From Streptomyces sp. SCSIO 30461 (GTDB lineage Bacteria > Actinomycetota > Actinomycetes > Streptomycetales > Streptomycetaceae), in NCBI RefSeq assembly GCF_037023745.1, contig NZ_CP146101.1, positions 5,014,001-5,078,000 of the forward strand: a DNA stretch of 64,000 nucleotides, written 5' to 3'. Both the position numbers and the translations under genes were made by a program. Position 1 is the first letter of the stretch. The number at the start of each line of letters is the position of its first letter. Under the pieces are notes generated by a model. The model did not search any database and was not told the origin of the DNA. It worked only from the letters and a program-made list of their open reading frames with translations. Shown piece after piece: positions 17,020 to 25,351 of this stretch.

Positions 17020-19561
17020 CCTGACCCGTCCCTTCGTCGCTCGTACTCTTCCGCCCGGCCGGGTCGGCCTTGCGGCCCCGGTCGAGCCCTCGCTGAAATG
17101 CCCCGAAGATGGCCCGCATCTCCTCCGCGCTGACTTCCTTGGCGGGCTCCCGCCGTACGACTTCGGCCGGTGCCTCCCGCAAGGGAGCGGCGAGCGACGC
17201 CTGCCGCACCCGTTTGGGCAGTGGCCGGGGACCGTTGGCGTCAACGCCGTCCGGGGCAGCCGGAACCGGCGCCTCGGCGGATTCAGCGGACGATACGCCG
17301 CTCTCCTGCCCCGGGTGCCAGGCAAGGGGCTCCACGCGGTCGTGCGTGTCCTGATCCACGGGGGTGCGCGGCCCGGCAACGGGGGTGCGCGACCCGCCGA
17401 TCGTCCGCTCGTCCACACCACCGGCCGAGTCCCGTTCCGGTGCCGAGTGCTCAGCGTCGGGCCGCTCCGGGGACGGGGCGGTGTCGGTGACCGCCCGCAG
17501 GACGGCGGTGGGTGTGTCGTCCGTGGCGGCGGCCGCAGCCTGGACCTGGCGCCCCCGTGTCGGCAGGGCGCGGACCACCGCCCCCGCCGAGGACTCGGGC
17601 TCCGGGGGCGTGAGGGGTGCCGCCGGCGCCGCGGGCTCGACCGGGGACATGATCGTGTTCGGCAGCAGGACGACCGCGGTGGTGCCACCGTACGGTGAGC
17701 GCGTGAGGGTCACCGTGATGCCGTGGCGGGCGGCGAGCCTGCCGACGACGTAGAGGCCGAGGCGCTCGTCCAGCACGGGATCGAAGTCGCCCGGCCGCGC
17801 CAACGTACGGTGGGCCTGGTCGAACTCGTCGCGGTCCATACCGAGGCCGCGGTCGTCGATCTCGAGCACGAATCCGTTGCGGGCTTCGCCCGTTCGCATC
17901 GTCACCTGGGTGTGCGGTGGGGAGAACACGGTCGCGTTCTCGACCAGTTCGGCGACGAGGTGCACCACGTCGGCCACGGCCTCCGACGCGACCCCCACCG
18001 GTGGCATCGGCGGTATGACGACGCGTGTGTAGTCCTCGATCTCCCCCACCGCCGCAGACACCACGTCGGCCAGTGGCACCGGCCGCCGCCAGCGTCGGCC
18101 CGGAGCCGCACCCGAGAGGATGATCAGGCCCTCGGCATGCCGCCGCATACGGGTGGTCAGGTGGTCGATGCGGAACAGGTCCTCAAGCGTGTCCGGGTCG
18201 GTGGTACGCCGTTCGAGCGTGTCGACCAGCTTCGACTGCCGGTGCACCAGCGCCTGGTTGCGGCGGGCGATGTTCAGCAGTACCGCGAACATCCCGCGCC
18301 TGAGCGTGGCCTGCTTCACCGCGGCCTCCACGGCCGCTCTGCGGGCGGTGTTGAGCGCGTACCCGACCTGGGCGATCTCGTCCGGCTCGTCCTTGTCGTC
18401 CCCGAAGCGAATCGGTGGCGCCACCTCGGCGGCATCCACCTCGTCTCCCGCCGCGAGCCGCTCCATGACCTCCGGAAGCTGACGTGCCGCCAGCACATCG
18501 GCCGCGTCCCGCAGCTCTTCGAGCCGACCCGCGATACGCCGGCCGGCGGACACCGAGAGCCAGATCGAGATCACGACGGCGATGAGTCCGACACCACCGA
18601 CCACACCGGCTTTCACCATCTCGCGGTAGGCGAAGTCACGTCCGCGGTCCGCCGCGTTGAGCGCCGATTCCGTGCATGTCCGCATGTAGCGCTTGACCGC
18701 CCGGTCGGTCGTCGTCCGCCAGGAGTTCGCGGCGATGGCCTTGCTCACGCCGGACGCTCCGGCTCTCAGCAGGGCGTTCTCGCCCGCCACCAGAGAGCGG
18801 TATTCACTGCTCCGCTCGAACTCCCCGAAGAGCGCCGCCGAGTCGGCCGGGAGATCCCCGACATAGGTCCGGTGGAAGACCCTGCGGTCCTCGATCGTGG
18901 CAGTCAGCACGTCGTACTGGGCGTCGCTGAGCCGGCCCGCGGCCCGCGCCCCGGCCACCAGTGCGTCCTCACGTGAGACGAACTCCCGCACCCGCACCAG
19001 TTCCACCACGACCTGGGCCTCCCGGGCGAGCTGCCCGGCCTGGAGCGCGGTGAGCGTGGACTGGACGTCGAAGGTCGGTTCGACGATCCCGGTGTACGCG
19101 TCGACGGCTCCGCTCCAGGAGAGCGAGCGGTCCAGCACCTGCCGGCGCAGCCCGTCGAGCTGCTCGGTGGCCTTGTCCATCGCGTCCAGCGACTCCTGCT
19201 GCCGCGCCGACAGGTCCTCGCGGCGCTCCTCATTCCGGATCGCCTCGCGCATCGTCCGTACGGCCCGGTCGGTGGACTGCTGCTGGGCGAGGTACGCGGT
19301 GGTGCCGGCCTCGTCGGCGTCGTCTTCGGCGGCGCCCAGATAGCCGGCCGCAAGCCTGCGCTCGATCTGGATCTGTCCGACCGCCGTGTCCACGGGGGTG
19401 CCGAAGCTCTCGTAGACCGCCTGGAGGCGGATCAGCGCCCGCAGATCGCCGGTCACGGACACCATCGCGAAAGTCCAGAGCGTCATCAGCGCGATGATCG
19501 GCAACACGGTGAGGGACACGATCCGGCCACGGATCGTGGAACGGCGCAATCGCCGGCGCAT
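17012..19561 (-). CDS. cvnA: Conservon sensor kinase-like protein CvnA with NIT-type sensor
   Basis: This 849-residue protein has a first membrane helix (14-37), a long extracytoplasmic all-helical region (38-317) of the nitrate/nitrite-sensing type, a second helix (318-339), a HAMP-like linker (340-420), a helical dimer segment (420-490) and a HATPase domain with N box ELVENATVFSPP (538-549) and D box IDDRGLGM (568-575). The last 180 residues are Pro/Ala-rich and probably unordered. CvnA proteins resemble histidine kinases but signal with CvnB, C and D rather than a response regulator. No response regulator is encoded nearby. Confidence 0.93.
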   Translation of the reverse strand: MRRRLRRSTIRGRIVSLTVLPIIALMTLWTFAMVSVTGDLRALIRLQAVYESFGTPVDTAVGQIQIERRLAAGYLGAAEDDADEAGTTAYLAQQQSTDRAVRTMREAIRNEERREDLSARQQESLDAMDKATEQLDGLRRQVLDRSLSWSGAVDAYTGIVEPTFDVQSTLTALQAGQLAREAQVVVELVRVREFVSREDALVAGARAAGRLSDAQYDVLTATIEDRRVFHRTYVGDLPADSAALFGEFERSSEYRSLVAGENALLRAGASGVSKAIAANSWRTTTDRAVKRYMRTCTESALNAADRGRDFAYREMVKAGVVGGVGLIAVVISIWLSVSAGRRIAGRLEELRDAADVLAARQLPEVMERLAAGDEVDAAEVAPPIRFGDDKDEPDEIAQVGYALNTARRAAVEAAVKQATLRRGMFAVLLNIARRNQALVHRQSKLVDTLERRTTDPDTLEDLFRIDHLTTRMRRHAEGLIILSGAAPGRRWRRPVPLADVVSAAVGEIEDYTRVVIPPMPPVGVASEAVADVVHLVAELVENATVFSPPHTQVTMRTGEARNGFVLEIDDRGLGMDRDEFDQAHRTLARPGDFDPVLDERLGLYVVGRLAARHGITVTLTRSPYGGTTAVVLLPNTIMSPVEPAAPAAPLTPPEPESSAGAVVRALPTRGRQVQAAAAATDDTPTAVLRAVTDTAPSPERPDAEHSAPERDSAGGVDERTIGGSRTPVAGPRTPVDQDTHDRVEPLAWHPGQESGVSSAESAEAPVPAAPDGVDANGPRPLPKRVRQASLAAPLREAPAEVVRREPAKEVSAEEMRAIFGAFQRGLDRGRKADPAGRKSTSDEGTGQDD

Positions 19562-19817
19562 GAACTCCCCAGAGCGTTCGTAACTGCGTTTCGTAACTCA
19601 CTGACCAGCGGCTATTACCGACGGGTAGGGGCTGTCAAGCTACGCGATGTCGAACCTGACACGCAATGCTTCCTCCCGGTAACCCTCGTGAACGCGTCGG
19701 TTCCGTGTGTATGGACACCGCGTCAGAGCTCAGCCAAGGTGCGCGAAAGGGCAGACACGGGCAGGGATTACCCGAACCGGACTTCACGACTCACGCATCC
19801 GAGGATCGAAGACAGCC
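19562..19817. promoter_or_regulatory. Divergent promoter region with direct repeat
   Basis: This 256-base gap serves cvnA (minus) and the GDSL hydrolase (plus). Two exact TTCGTAACT copies (19577-19585 and 19590-19598), 13 bases apart start to start, lie 16-37 bases before the cvnA start codon. No confident -10/-35 pair was found. Confidence 0.45.
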
Positions 19818-20933
19818 ATGACGCCCCCTGTGCCGCCCGAGCCGCAACCCGAGCCGACGTCCGCGATGGCGGCGCCCTGTGCGCAGGCGGCCGACCGACC
19901 GCCGGACGACACGTCCCACGGCGACTGGCTCGCTCCCGGCCCGTTCCTGCGTGGAGTCGCCTGGCGGGACGGCGCACGGGCGGTGCGCGCCGATCCGGCG
20001 GACCTGGCCCGACTGCCATGGGACACCCGCGAGCGGGCGGCGCTGCCCATCGGAGTACGGCTGGAGTTCACCGCTCCGGGCGGGGCGAGGGCGGTACGCA
20101 TCCGGTACCGCGCACGCGTGCCGGACGCGACGGACGCGCTGCGCGAACTGGCCCACTGCTTCTCGCTCTGGCACGGTGACCGCTGTCTGTACGAATCGTT
20201 CACCGAGCCCACAGAGGAAGCCACCCTCACGTTGGAACTCCCCCCGGGAGAAGGGCCGTTCACCATCCATCCGCCGGAGTCCCAGGCGCCCGTGATCCTG
20301 GGGCTGCGGGGAGTCGACGGCGTGGTGGCGCCTGCACCCGCACGGCCCCGCTGGGTCGTCCACGGCGACTCCATCACGGAGGGCTGGTGGTCGACCCGCC
20401 CGGCCCACTCCTGGCCCGCGATCACCGGGCGGGCTCTCGGCCTCGACACCGTCAACCTCGGTTACGCGGGCTGCGCCCGGGGAGAGCTGCCCACCGCCGA
20501 GCAGCTCGCCCGACTTCCGGCCGAGCTGCTCACCCTCGCGTTCGGCACCAACTGCTGGTCTCGCACCCCGCACACCGCTGCGCTGATGTACGAGACGGTC
20601 AGGGCCTTCGTCGCCCTGGTACGCCGGGGTCATCCGAACACCCCACTGCTGTTGCTCTCCCCCTTGCTGCGCCCGGAGGCCGAGTCGACGCCCAACGCCG
20701 TCGGCGCGACCCTCACTCAGCTCCGCACGGCGATGGAGTCGGCGGTCCACGACCTCATGGCGGAGGGCGACCGGCGCCTCATGCTGCTACCCGGCAGGCG
20801 GCTGCTGACGGACCGGCATCTGGTCGACGGTCTGCACCCGAACGACAGCGGTCACGCGTTGATCGCCGCCGCGGTCGGGCGCGCGCTGCGCACGGCGGGG
20901 TTCGCCGGCCCCTCGGTCAGACCGGCGGCATGA
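19818..20933 (+). CDS. SGNH/GDSL hydrolase with N-terminal beta domain
   Basis: This 371-residue protein has an N-terminal beta-rich domain (about 35-170) like that of carbohydrate esterase family 2 proteins and a C-terminal SGNH hydrolase. The nucleophile is S185 in GDSIT (183-187), the Asn block is in AFGTNCWS and the Asp-His pair is in DGLHPNDSGH. This suggests an esterase acting on acylated sugars or lipids, with the natural substrate unknown. No signal peptide is seen at the ATG at 19818, and an N-terminal Pro/Ala-rich stretch of 30 residues precedes the first domain. It stands alone on the plus strand. Confidence 0.87.
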   Translation: MTPPVPPEPQPEPTSAMAAPCAQAADRPPDDTSHGDWLAPGPFLRGVAWRDGARAVRADPADLARLPWDTRERAALPIGVRLEFTAPGGARAVRIRYRARVPDATDALRELAHCFSLWHGDRCLYESFTEPTEEATLTLELPPGEGPFTIHPPESQAPVILGLRGVDGVVAPAPARPRWVVHGDSITEGWWSTRPAHSWPAITGRALGLDTVNLGYAGCARGELPTAEQLARLPAELLTLAFGTNCWSRTPHTAALMYETVRAFVALVRRGHPNTPLLLLSPLLRPEAESTPNAVGATLTQLRTAMESAVHDLMAEGDRRLMLLPGRRLLTDRHLVDGLHPNDSGHALIAAAVGRALRTAGFAGPSVRPAA

Positions 20934-21635
20934 CGCGAGGCAGGCACGGACCCGGCGGAGCGGTGACGGCTCGGAAGACACGGTTCCCGTCCCGGGGGAC
21001 GTCGCCCGTACCCTCCTGACAGGAGGAGGATCGCCCGTACCCTTCGGTGGAGGCGGTGCCGGTCGCCTTCGGCCGGGCGTGCCGGGGAGGCCACGTCCGG
21101 TCGAACCCGGCAGAACCTGGCTCCCTGCCTCCGTCATCGGCCGGCGGAACGTCGTGCGGGTGGCGAGGCGTTGGCCGACCCACAGCAAGCAGGTACTGGC
21201 CGATGGCGCCCCGGGGCGCGGCCTGTCCGGATCCTGACCCGCACGCTCGAAACGCGGATCAGGGCTGCTTCACGGCCGGCGACGGCAGGGGCGAGGATGG
21301 TCGTCAGCCGGACATCTCCGTCCGGCGCCTTCCGTGTACTCGAAACCTGTTCTAGTTTGCCAGGCATGTGCATGACGTGGACACGTCGAACACTGGTCGG
21401 CTTGGGCCTCGCGACCGCGTCGGCACCGGGTGGGCCGCCCGGCGCACAGGCTCACAGGGTCACGACGCGGGGGCTTCCCCCTGATGCCGATCATCGTGTA
21501 CACGCTCGGAGGCATCGGACTGGTCATCAGCTGAGCGGAGAGGCCGGCGAAAGCCCGCCCGTCACGAATCCCGCCGGGGCATCCGCCGTCGCCCTCGGAC
21601 GGGCCGAACCATTCGACGCCATCCAGGAGGTAGGC
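20934..21635. other. Gene-poor region with possible gene debris
   Basis: No convincing gene lies in these 702 bases. There is a repeated TCGCCCGTACCCT (near 21000 and 21030). At 21345-21356 there is an AACCTGTTCTAG motif, and at about 21490-21535 a short plus-strand reading MPIIVYTLGGIGLVIS that ends in TGA and looks like the tail of a membrane protein. The composition is less codon-biased than the flanks, so this may be decayed coding sequence. Confidence 0.4.
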
Positions 21636-23201
21636 GTGAGACCCGTACTCCCATTCACGCGCACCCGGCGGTTCACCACCATGGCATGGGTCGCCGCAGT
21701 GCTCGTCGGGGCAACCGCCGTCGCCGCTCCCGCGCCCCGGGCCGACGCCGCGGTCAGCAGCGCCGCCCTGCCCGCGACCGACACCGGCAGGGTTCTGGTG
21801 ATCGGCCTGGACGGGGCGAATCTCGACCGGATCAAGGCCGCCGACGCCCCCAATCTGCACTCCCTCATGTCACAGGGGATGACCGCACCGAGCACCCTTC
21901 CCACCGTACCCATGGCCCTCACGTCCTCCGGTCCCGGCTGGTCCACGGTCGCCACGGGTGTATGGCCGGACAAGCACAAGGTGTGGGGCAACCTCTTCCT
22001 CATCGCGGACTTCGACACCCACCCGGACTTCCTGACCCGCATCGAGCGCTCCCGTCCCGACCTCGCCACCTATGCCGCCGCGGGCTGGGAACCCCTGGCT
22101 TCGTCGCGCAAGGGCGGCCCCGTGTTCTCCTCCGCCGTCGACAAGCGGCTGAGCCTCGACGGCTCGGCCAACGGCAACCGCACCGAGGACGGCAAGGTCG
22201 CCGTCGCAGCGGCCGAGGAGTTACACAGGGGCGATCCCGACGCCGCTTTCGTCTACTTCGGTGAGATCGACTCGGCCGGCCACGGCCACGGAGCCGCAAC
22301 CACGCAGTACCTGGACGCCATAGCCAGGACCGACCGGAACGTCGGGATGCTGCTGGGCGCCGTCACCACCCGGCCGAATTACTCCGAGGAGAACTGGCAG
22401 ATCCTGGTCACCACGGATCACGGTCACACCGACAAGGGCGGTCACGGCGGGTTCACCCTCAAGGAGCGAGGCACCTTCGTCATCGCCACGGGCCCCGGCA
22501 TCCCCCCGGGCTCGGTGCGGCACGACGTCCGGCAGGTCGACGTCGCCGCCACGGCACTTTCGCATGTGGGCGTGGCAGCCGACGGCCTCGACGGACGGCC
22601 GCTGGGCACTGCGGACTGGGACGCGTTCGACACCGTGCGCCCCCTGTTGCGCACCCGCGTCGACGACCGGGGTGTTCCGGCGGGGACGCTGGGATTCACC
22701 CATACTCCCCCCGACGGTTGGCGGGTCGACAACTCCGCCATGGCCGGGGGCGGTGTGGCGGAATGGCGCGGATGGACGTTCACCACGGACGAGTTCTGGT
22801 CACAGACGCAGTGGGGCCAGTACCGGGAGACGAACGTCCGCTCCCGCGACGTCTTCGCCGTCGCCGATTCCGACGAGTGGGCCGACCGTTCCACGGAAGG
22901 CTCCTTCGACTCCACCCTCATCAGTCCTAGTTGGGCCACGACCGGCGGGGCAGCGCTCACCCTGAGCTACCGGTCGCACTACCGCCACTGGCCCGGCCAG
23001 CGGGCCGAGGTCCGGGTCTCCTTCGACGGGGGGCCCTGGACGACGGTCAGGAGCCATACGCGCACCGCTCTGGCCTCCGGCGAATCTATGCACATCGACG
23101 TGCCCACGAGCGCCACCGACATCCGGGTGGGCTTCCGCTACCGCGGAAGCAACGACTGGTATTGGGCGGTGGACGACGTTCGCGTCGGCCCGGCGCGCTG
23201 A
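21636..23201 (+). CDS. Secreted type I phosphodiesterase / alkaline-phosphatase-fold enzyme
   Basis: This 521-residue protein has a signal peptide (about 1-39, ending ADA). The phosphodiesterase domain has metal and nucleophile sites in VIGLDGAN, in SSGPGWSTVATG, in EIDSAGHGHG and in TTDHGHTDKGGHGG. A C-terminal beta-sandwich domain (about 360-521, EWRGWTFTTDEFW to WYWAVDDVRVG) probably binds carbohydrate or the cell surface. It likely hydrolyses nucleotide or lipid phosphodiesters outside the cell. The GTG start has a perfect AGGAGGT site six bases upstream. Codon 196 (22221-22223) is TTA, so translation should need the bldA tRNA and be tied to development. Confidence 0.9.
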   Translation: MRPVLPFTRTRRFTTMAWVAAVLVGATAVAAPAPRADAAVSSAALPATDTGRVLVIGLDGANLDRIKAADAPNLHSLMSQGMTAPSTLPTVPMALTSSGPGWSTVATGVWPDKHKVWGNLFLIADFDTHPDFLTRIERSRPDLATYAAAGWEPLASSRKGGPVFSSAVDKRLSLDGSANGNRTEDGKVAVAAAEELHRGDPDAAFVYFGEIDSAGHGHGAATTQYLDAIARTDRNVGMLLGAVTTRPNYSEENWQILVTTDHGHTDKGGHGGFTLKERGTFVIATGPGIPPGSVRHDVRQVDVAATALSHVGVAADGLDGRPLGTADWDAFDTVRPLLRTRVDDRGVPAGTLGFTHTPPDGWRVDNSAMAGGGVAEWRGWTFTTDEFWSQTQWGQYRETNVRSRDVFAVADSDEWADRSTEGSFDSTLISPSWATTGGAALTLSYRSHYRHWPGQRAEVRVSFDGGPWTTVRSHTRTALASGESMHIDVPTSATDIRVGFRYRGSNDWYWAVDDVRVGPAR

Positions 23202-23217
23202 ACCGTTCCGTCGGATG

Positions 23218-23247
23218 GTCCGGCCCCGTCGAGGCGGGGCCGGACCG
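23218..23247. terminator. Hairpin between convergent genes
   Basis: A perfect 12-base stem (GGTCCGGCCCCG) with a 6-base loop lies between the phosphodiesterase and lipase stops. It is likely a bidirectional terminator. Confidence 0.75.
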
Positions 23248-23254
23248 GGCGCGG

Positions 23255-23920
23255 TCAGGCGATGAAGTCCCGCACCTTCGTGTAGTTCCCGTGGTCGTCG
23301 TTCATGCTGTTGTGGGACTTGCAGCCCACCGACGTGTTGGCCGCGCCGCTCAGTTTCGCCGACTCGTCCGGGTTGATGGCGGCGTCGCATGTGGACCAGA
23401 GGGTGGCGTAGTTGACTGCACCCGGGGTTTCGTCGTCGGCGTTGAGGCTCTTCAGGAAGCTGCTCCCGATGACCATTTCCTTGCACGAGGTGTAGAAGGA
23501 GCAGAAGAACGTGACGTCCGTCCCGTGGTTCACTCCGGCGACCGAGACGAAGTCGTCGACGTACGAGGTTCCGCCGTGGAACTTGAGGTACCAGCGAGAG
23601 CTCAGCGCACCCATCGAATGGACGACGATGTCGACCTTCTCGGCATTCGTGGCGGCGCGTATCTGCTGCACCTTCACCGCCAGCTGCGACGCCGTGGTCT
23701 TGTTGGACTGCTTCCAGTCATAGGACCAGGTGTGCAACTCCGATGCCGCGTACCCGTCCGCCTTGAACTTGCCGACCCAGTCGTTCCAGGTGCTGGCCGA
23801 GCTGCTGAGGCCGTGCACGAACAGGACCGGGTTACGCGTCGCCGCATGTGCGGGGGGTGCGGCGACGAGTGGTGCCAGAACCGCAGCGGTGGCTGCGGCG
23901 AGCATTGCGGTGCGTCTCAT
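23255..23920 (-). CDS. Secreted class 2 lipase (alpha/beta hydrolase)
   Basis: This 221-residue protein has a signal peptide (1-26, cleaved after AHA) and a compact alpha/beta hydrolase of the Lipase_2/EstA type. The nucleophile S102 is in the elbow VVHSMGAL, the oxyanion strand is PVLFVHGL, and the late NDDHGNY supplies a candidate catalytic His. The Cys residues at CSFYTSC and later suggest disulphides, as expected for a secreted enzyme. It should cut acylglycerols or esters. The ATG at 23920 has GGAG eight bases before it. It is converged on by the phosphodiesterase gene. Confidence 0.9.
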   Translation of the reverse strand: MRRTAMLAAATAAVLAPLVAAPPAHAATRNPVLFVHGLSSSASTWNDWVGKFKADGYAASELHTWSYDWKQSNKTTASQLAVKVQQIRAATNAEKVDIVVHSMGALSSRWYLKFHGGTSYVDDFVSVAGVNHGTDVTFFCSFYTSCKEMVIGSSFLKSLNADDETPGAVNYATLWSTCDAAINPDESAKLSGAANTSVGCKSHNSMNDDHGNYTKVRDFIA

Positions 23921-24118
23921 GTGTGACTCCGATGTCTGGCCATCCTGGCCCGCGTTGGGCCTCGGGCATGGGGGGGGAGATGAAGTCACCGGCCGGTGGC
24001 ACCGGGGAATCTGACACAGCATCACCAGCTACCGCAAGGTAACTGCACGGGTCTTTTCGCCCTGGAGGCAAACGCGGTTCCCGGGCGACGACAGCCCGGG
24101 GAGCCGGTCAGGCACCGA

Positions 24119-25081
24119 TCACGCCTGGTGGTGCCGACGACGCAGCTCCCGCGGGCTGGTCCCGAAACGCTGCCGGAAGGCGGTGCTCAGCGCGCTCGCC
24201 GAGGAGAAGCCCATGGCGCACGCGAGTTCACTGATCGTCATGTGCGCGTATTCCGCGCGCTGGAGGCGGTCGCGTACCCCGCGCAGGCGCTCCTCGCGGA
24301 TCACCTCGCGCGGCGTGGTCCCGGCCCGCTGGAGGGCCAGTTGGATCTGGCGGAGCGACCAGCCGAGCGCTCGCGCCATGGACGCCCCCGTGAGACCCGG
24401 ATCGGCGGCATGGTCCCGCGCGTAGCGACGGACCACAGCCTCGACCTCGGCCAGGTGACCGGGAACGTCAGGGCGGTCGTCACCGGCGACGAGCATGCAC
24501 AGCAGCTCGACCGCACGGTCCGTGACGGCGTTGAACTGCGCGGCGTCGAGGTGCGTGCGCTCGTCGTACAGGCCGACCACCATGCCGTGCAGGACGCGTC
24601 CCAGACCGGTGGACAAGTCCACTCCGGTCGACAGGGGGGACTTCCGGTTGAGCGGGCCGTCGATCTCGCAGGCTGGTATGGACAGGATGACGCCCCTCAA
24701 CATCGAGCCGTGCCGCAGCGCGAAGGGGGCGTCCAACGGCATCAGTCTTCCCGAGCCCGGGCTCAGCCGGATCTGCCGGTCGTCCTGCCGAAGCGTCATT
24801 TCTCCCTCGACCGGGAACACGAAGCGGTAGTCCGGAGCGGGTGCCTGGCGTACCAGCCGAGGCGTCCTGACGTACTCGACACGATCGCTTCGCCAGGTGA
24901 TGAGGTCATAGGTGTCGCTGCGCTGGCTCGTCATCTCGCCGTCGAAGCAGTCCGGTCGGGCATAGCGGAAATCCAGCCGGGTGTGGTGGAAGCCGACCTG
25001 CTCGCTCCATGAGTCGGCCCGCTCCCGCGGCTCGACATGCGCCGTCGTCTGTTCGACCAGACTGTACGTAATCCCACGCAA
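24119..25081 (-). CDS. AraC-family regulator
   Basis: This 320-residue protein has an N-terminal AraC-binding-like sensor (about 25-190, with LITWRSDRVEY and YRFVFPVEGEMTL) and a C-terminal double-HTH AraC domain (about 210-318, LGWSLRQIQLALQRAGTTPREVIREERL and MGFSSASALSTAFRQRFG). The start is a TTG at 25081, supported by a GGAGG site seven bases upstream. It is divergent from the second conservon, with a large dyad between them, and may regulate that operon or itself. The inducer is unknown. Confidence 0.9.
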   Translation of the reverse strand: MRGITYSLVEQTTAHVEPRERADSWSEQVGFHHTRLDFRYARPDCFDGEMTSQRSDTYDLITWRSDRVEYVRTPRLVRQAPAPDYRFVFPVEGEMTLRQDDRQIRLSPGSGRLMPLDAPFALRHGSMLRGVILSIPACEIDGPLNRKSPLSTGVDLSTGLGRVLHGMVVGLYDERTHLDAAQFNAVTDRAVELLCMLVAGDDRPDVPGHLAEVEAVVRRYARDHAADPGLTGASMARALGWSLRQIQLALQRAGTTPREVIREERLRGVRDRLQRAEYAHMTISELACAMGFSSASALSTAFRQRFGTSPRELRRRHHQA

Positions 25082-25250
25082 AGCACCCCTCCGCCGTCAC
25101 GCGTCCCTGCCGTACCGAAGGCCGATCCGACGGTCCAGCGGCCATCCGCGCGGGCATCGTAGTGCAGACGGCCGCACCGGGTCCCCCCGGTGACCATGCT
25201 GCGGACGGCGGGGACGAACCGTGGCCGACCGACAGCCTCGGAGGACCTCT

Positions 25251-25319
25251 GCGCCTGACGGCAAGTTCTCTGCGCGTGAGATGTAGTACGCGCGTCCGAC
25301 CAGAACTAACGTCAGGCGC
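25251..25319. promoter_or_regulatory. Triple nested inverted repeat between araC-type gene and conservon 2
   Basis: Three arms nest around one centre: GCGCCTGACG (25251-25260) with 25310-25319, AGTTCT (25264-25269) with 25302-25307, and GCGCGT (25272-25277) with 25288-25293, leaving a 10-base loop. All three arm pairs are exact. It lies 33 bases before the cvnA2 start, so it may fold in the RNA leader or be an operator. Confidence 0.6.
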
Positions 25320-25351
25320 TCCCGCAGGGTTCAAGCCGTCTTGAGGACTTC

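Noticed and set aside
21341..21360. A KstR-type operator (AAACCTGTTCTAG)
   Set aside because: It keeps AAC-nn-GTT-nn-A but lacks the leading T, and no steroid or fatty-acid gene lies beside it.
21134..21373. A minus-strand reading frame of about 79 codons
   Set aside because: It has no ribosome site, no domain and no neighbours on that strand. It is probably chance or debris.
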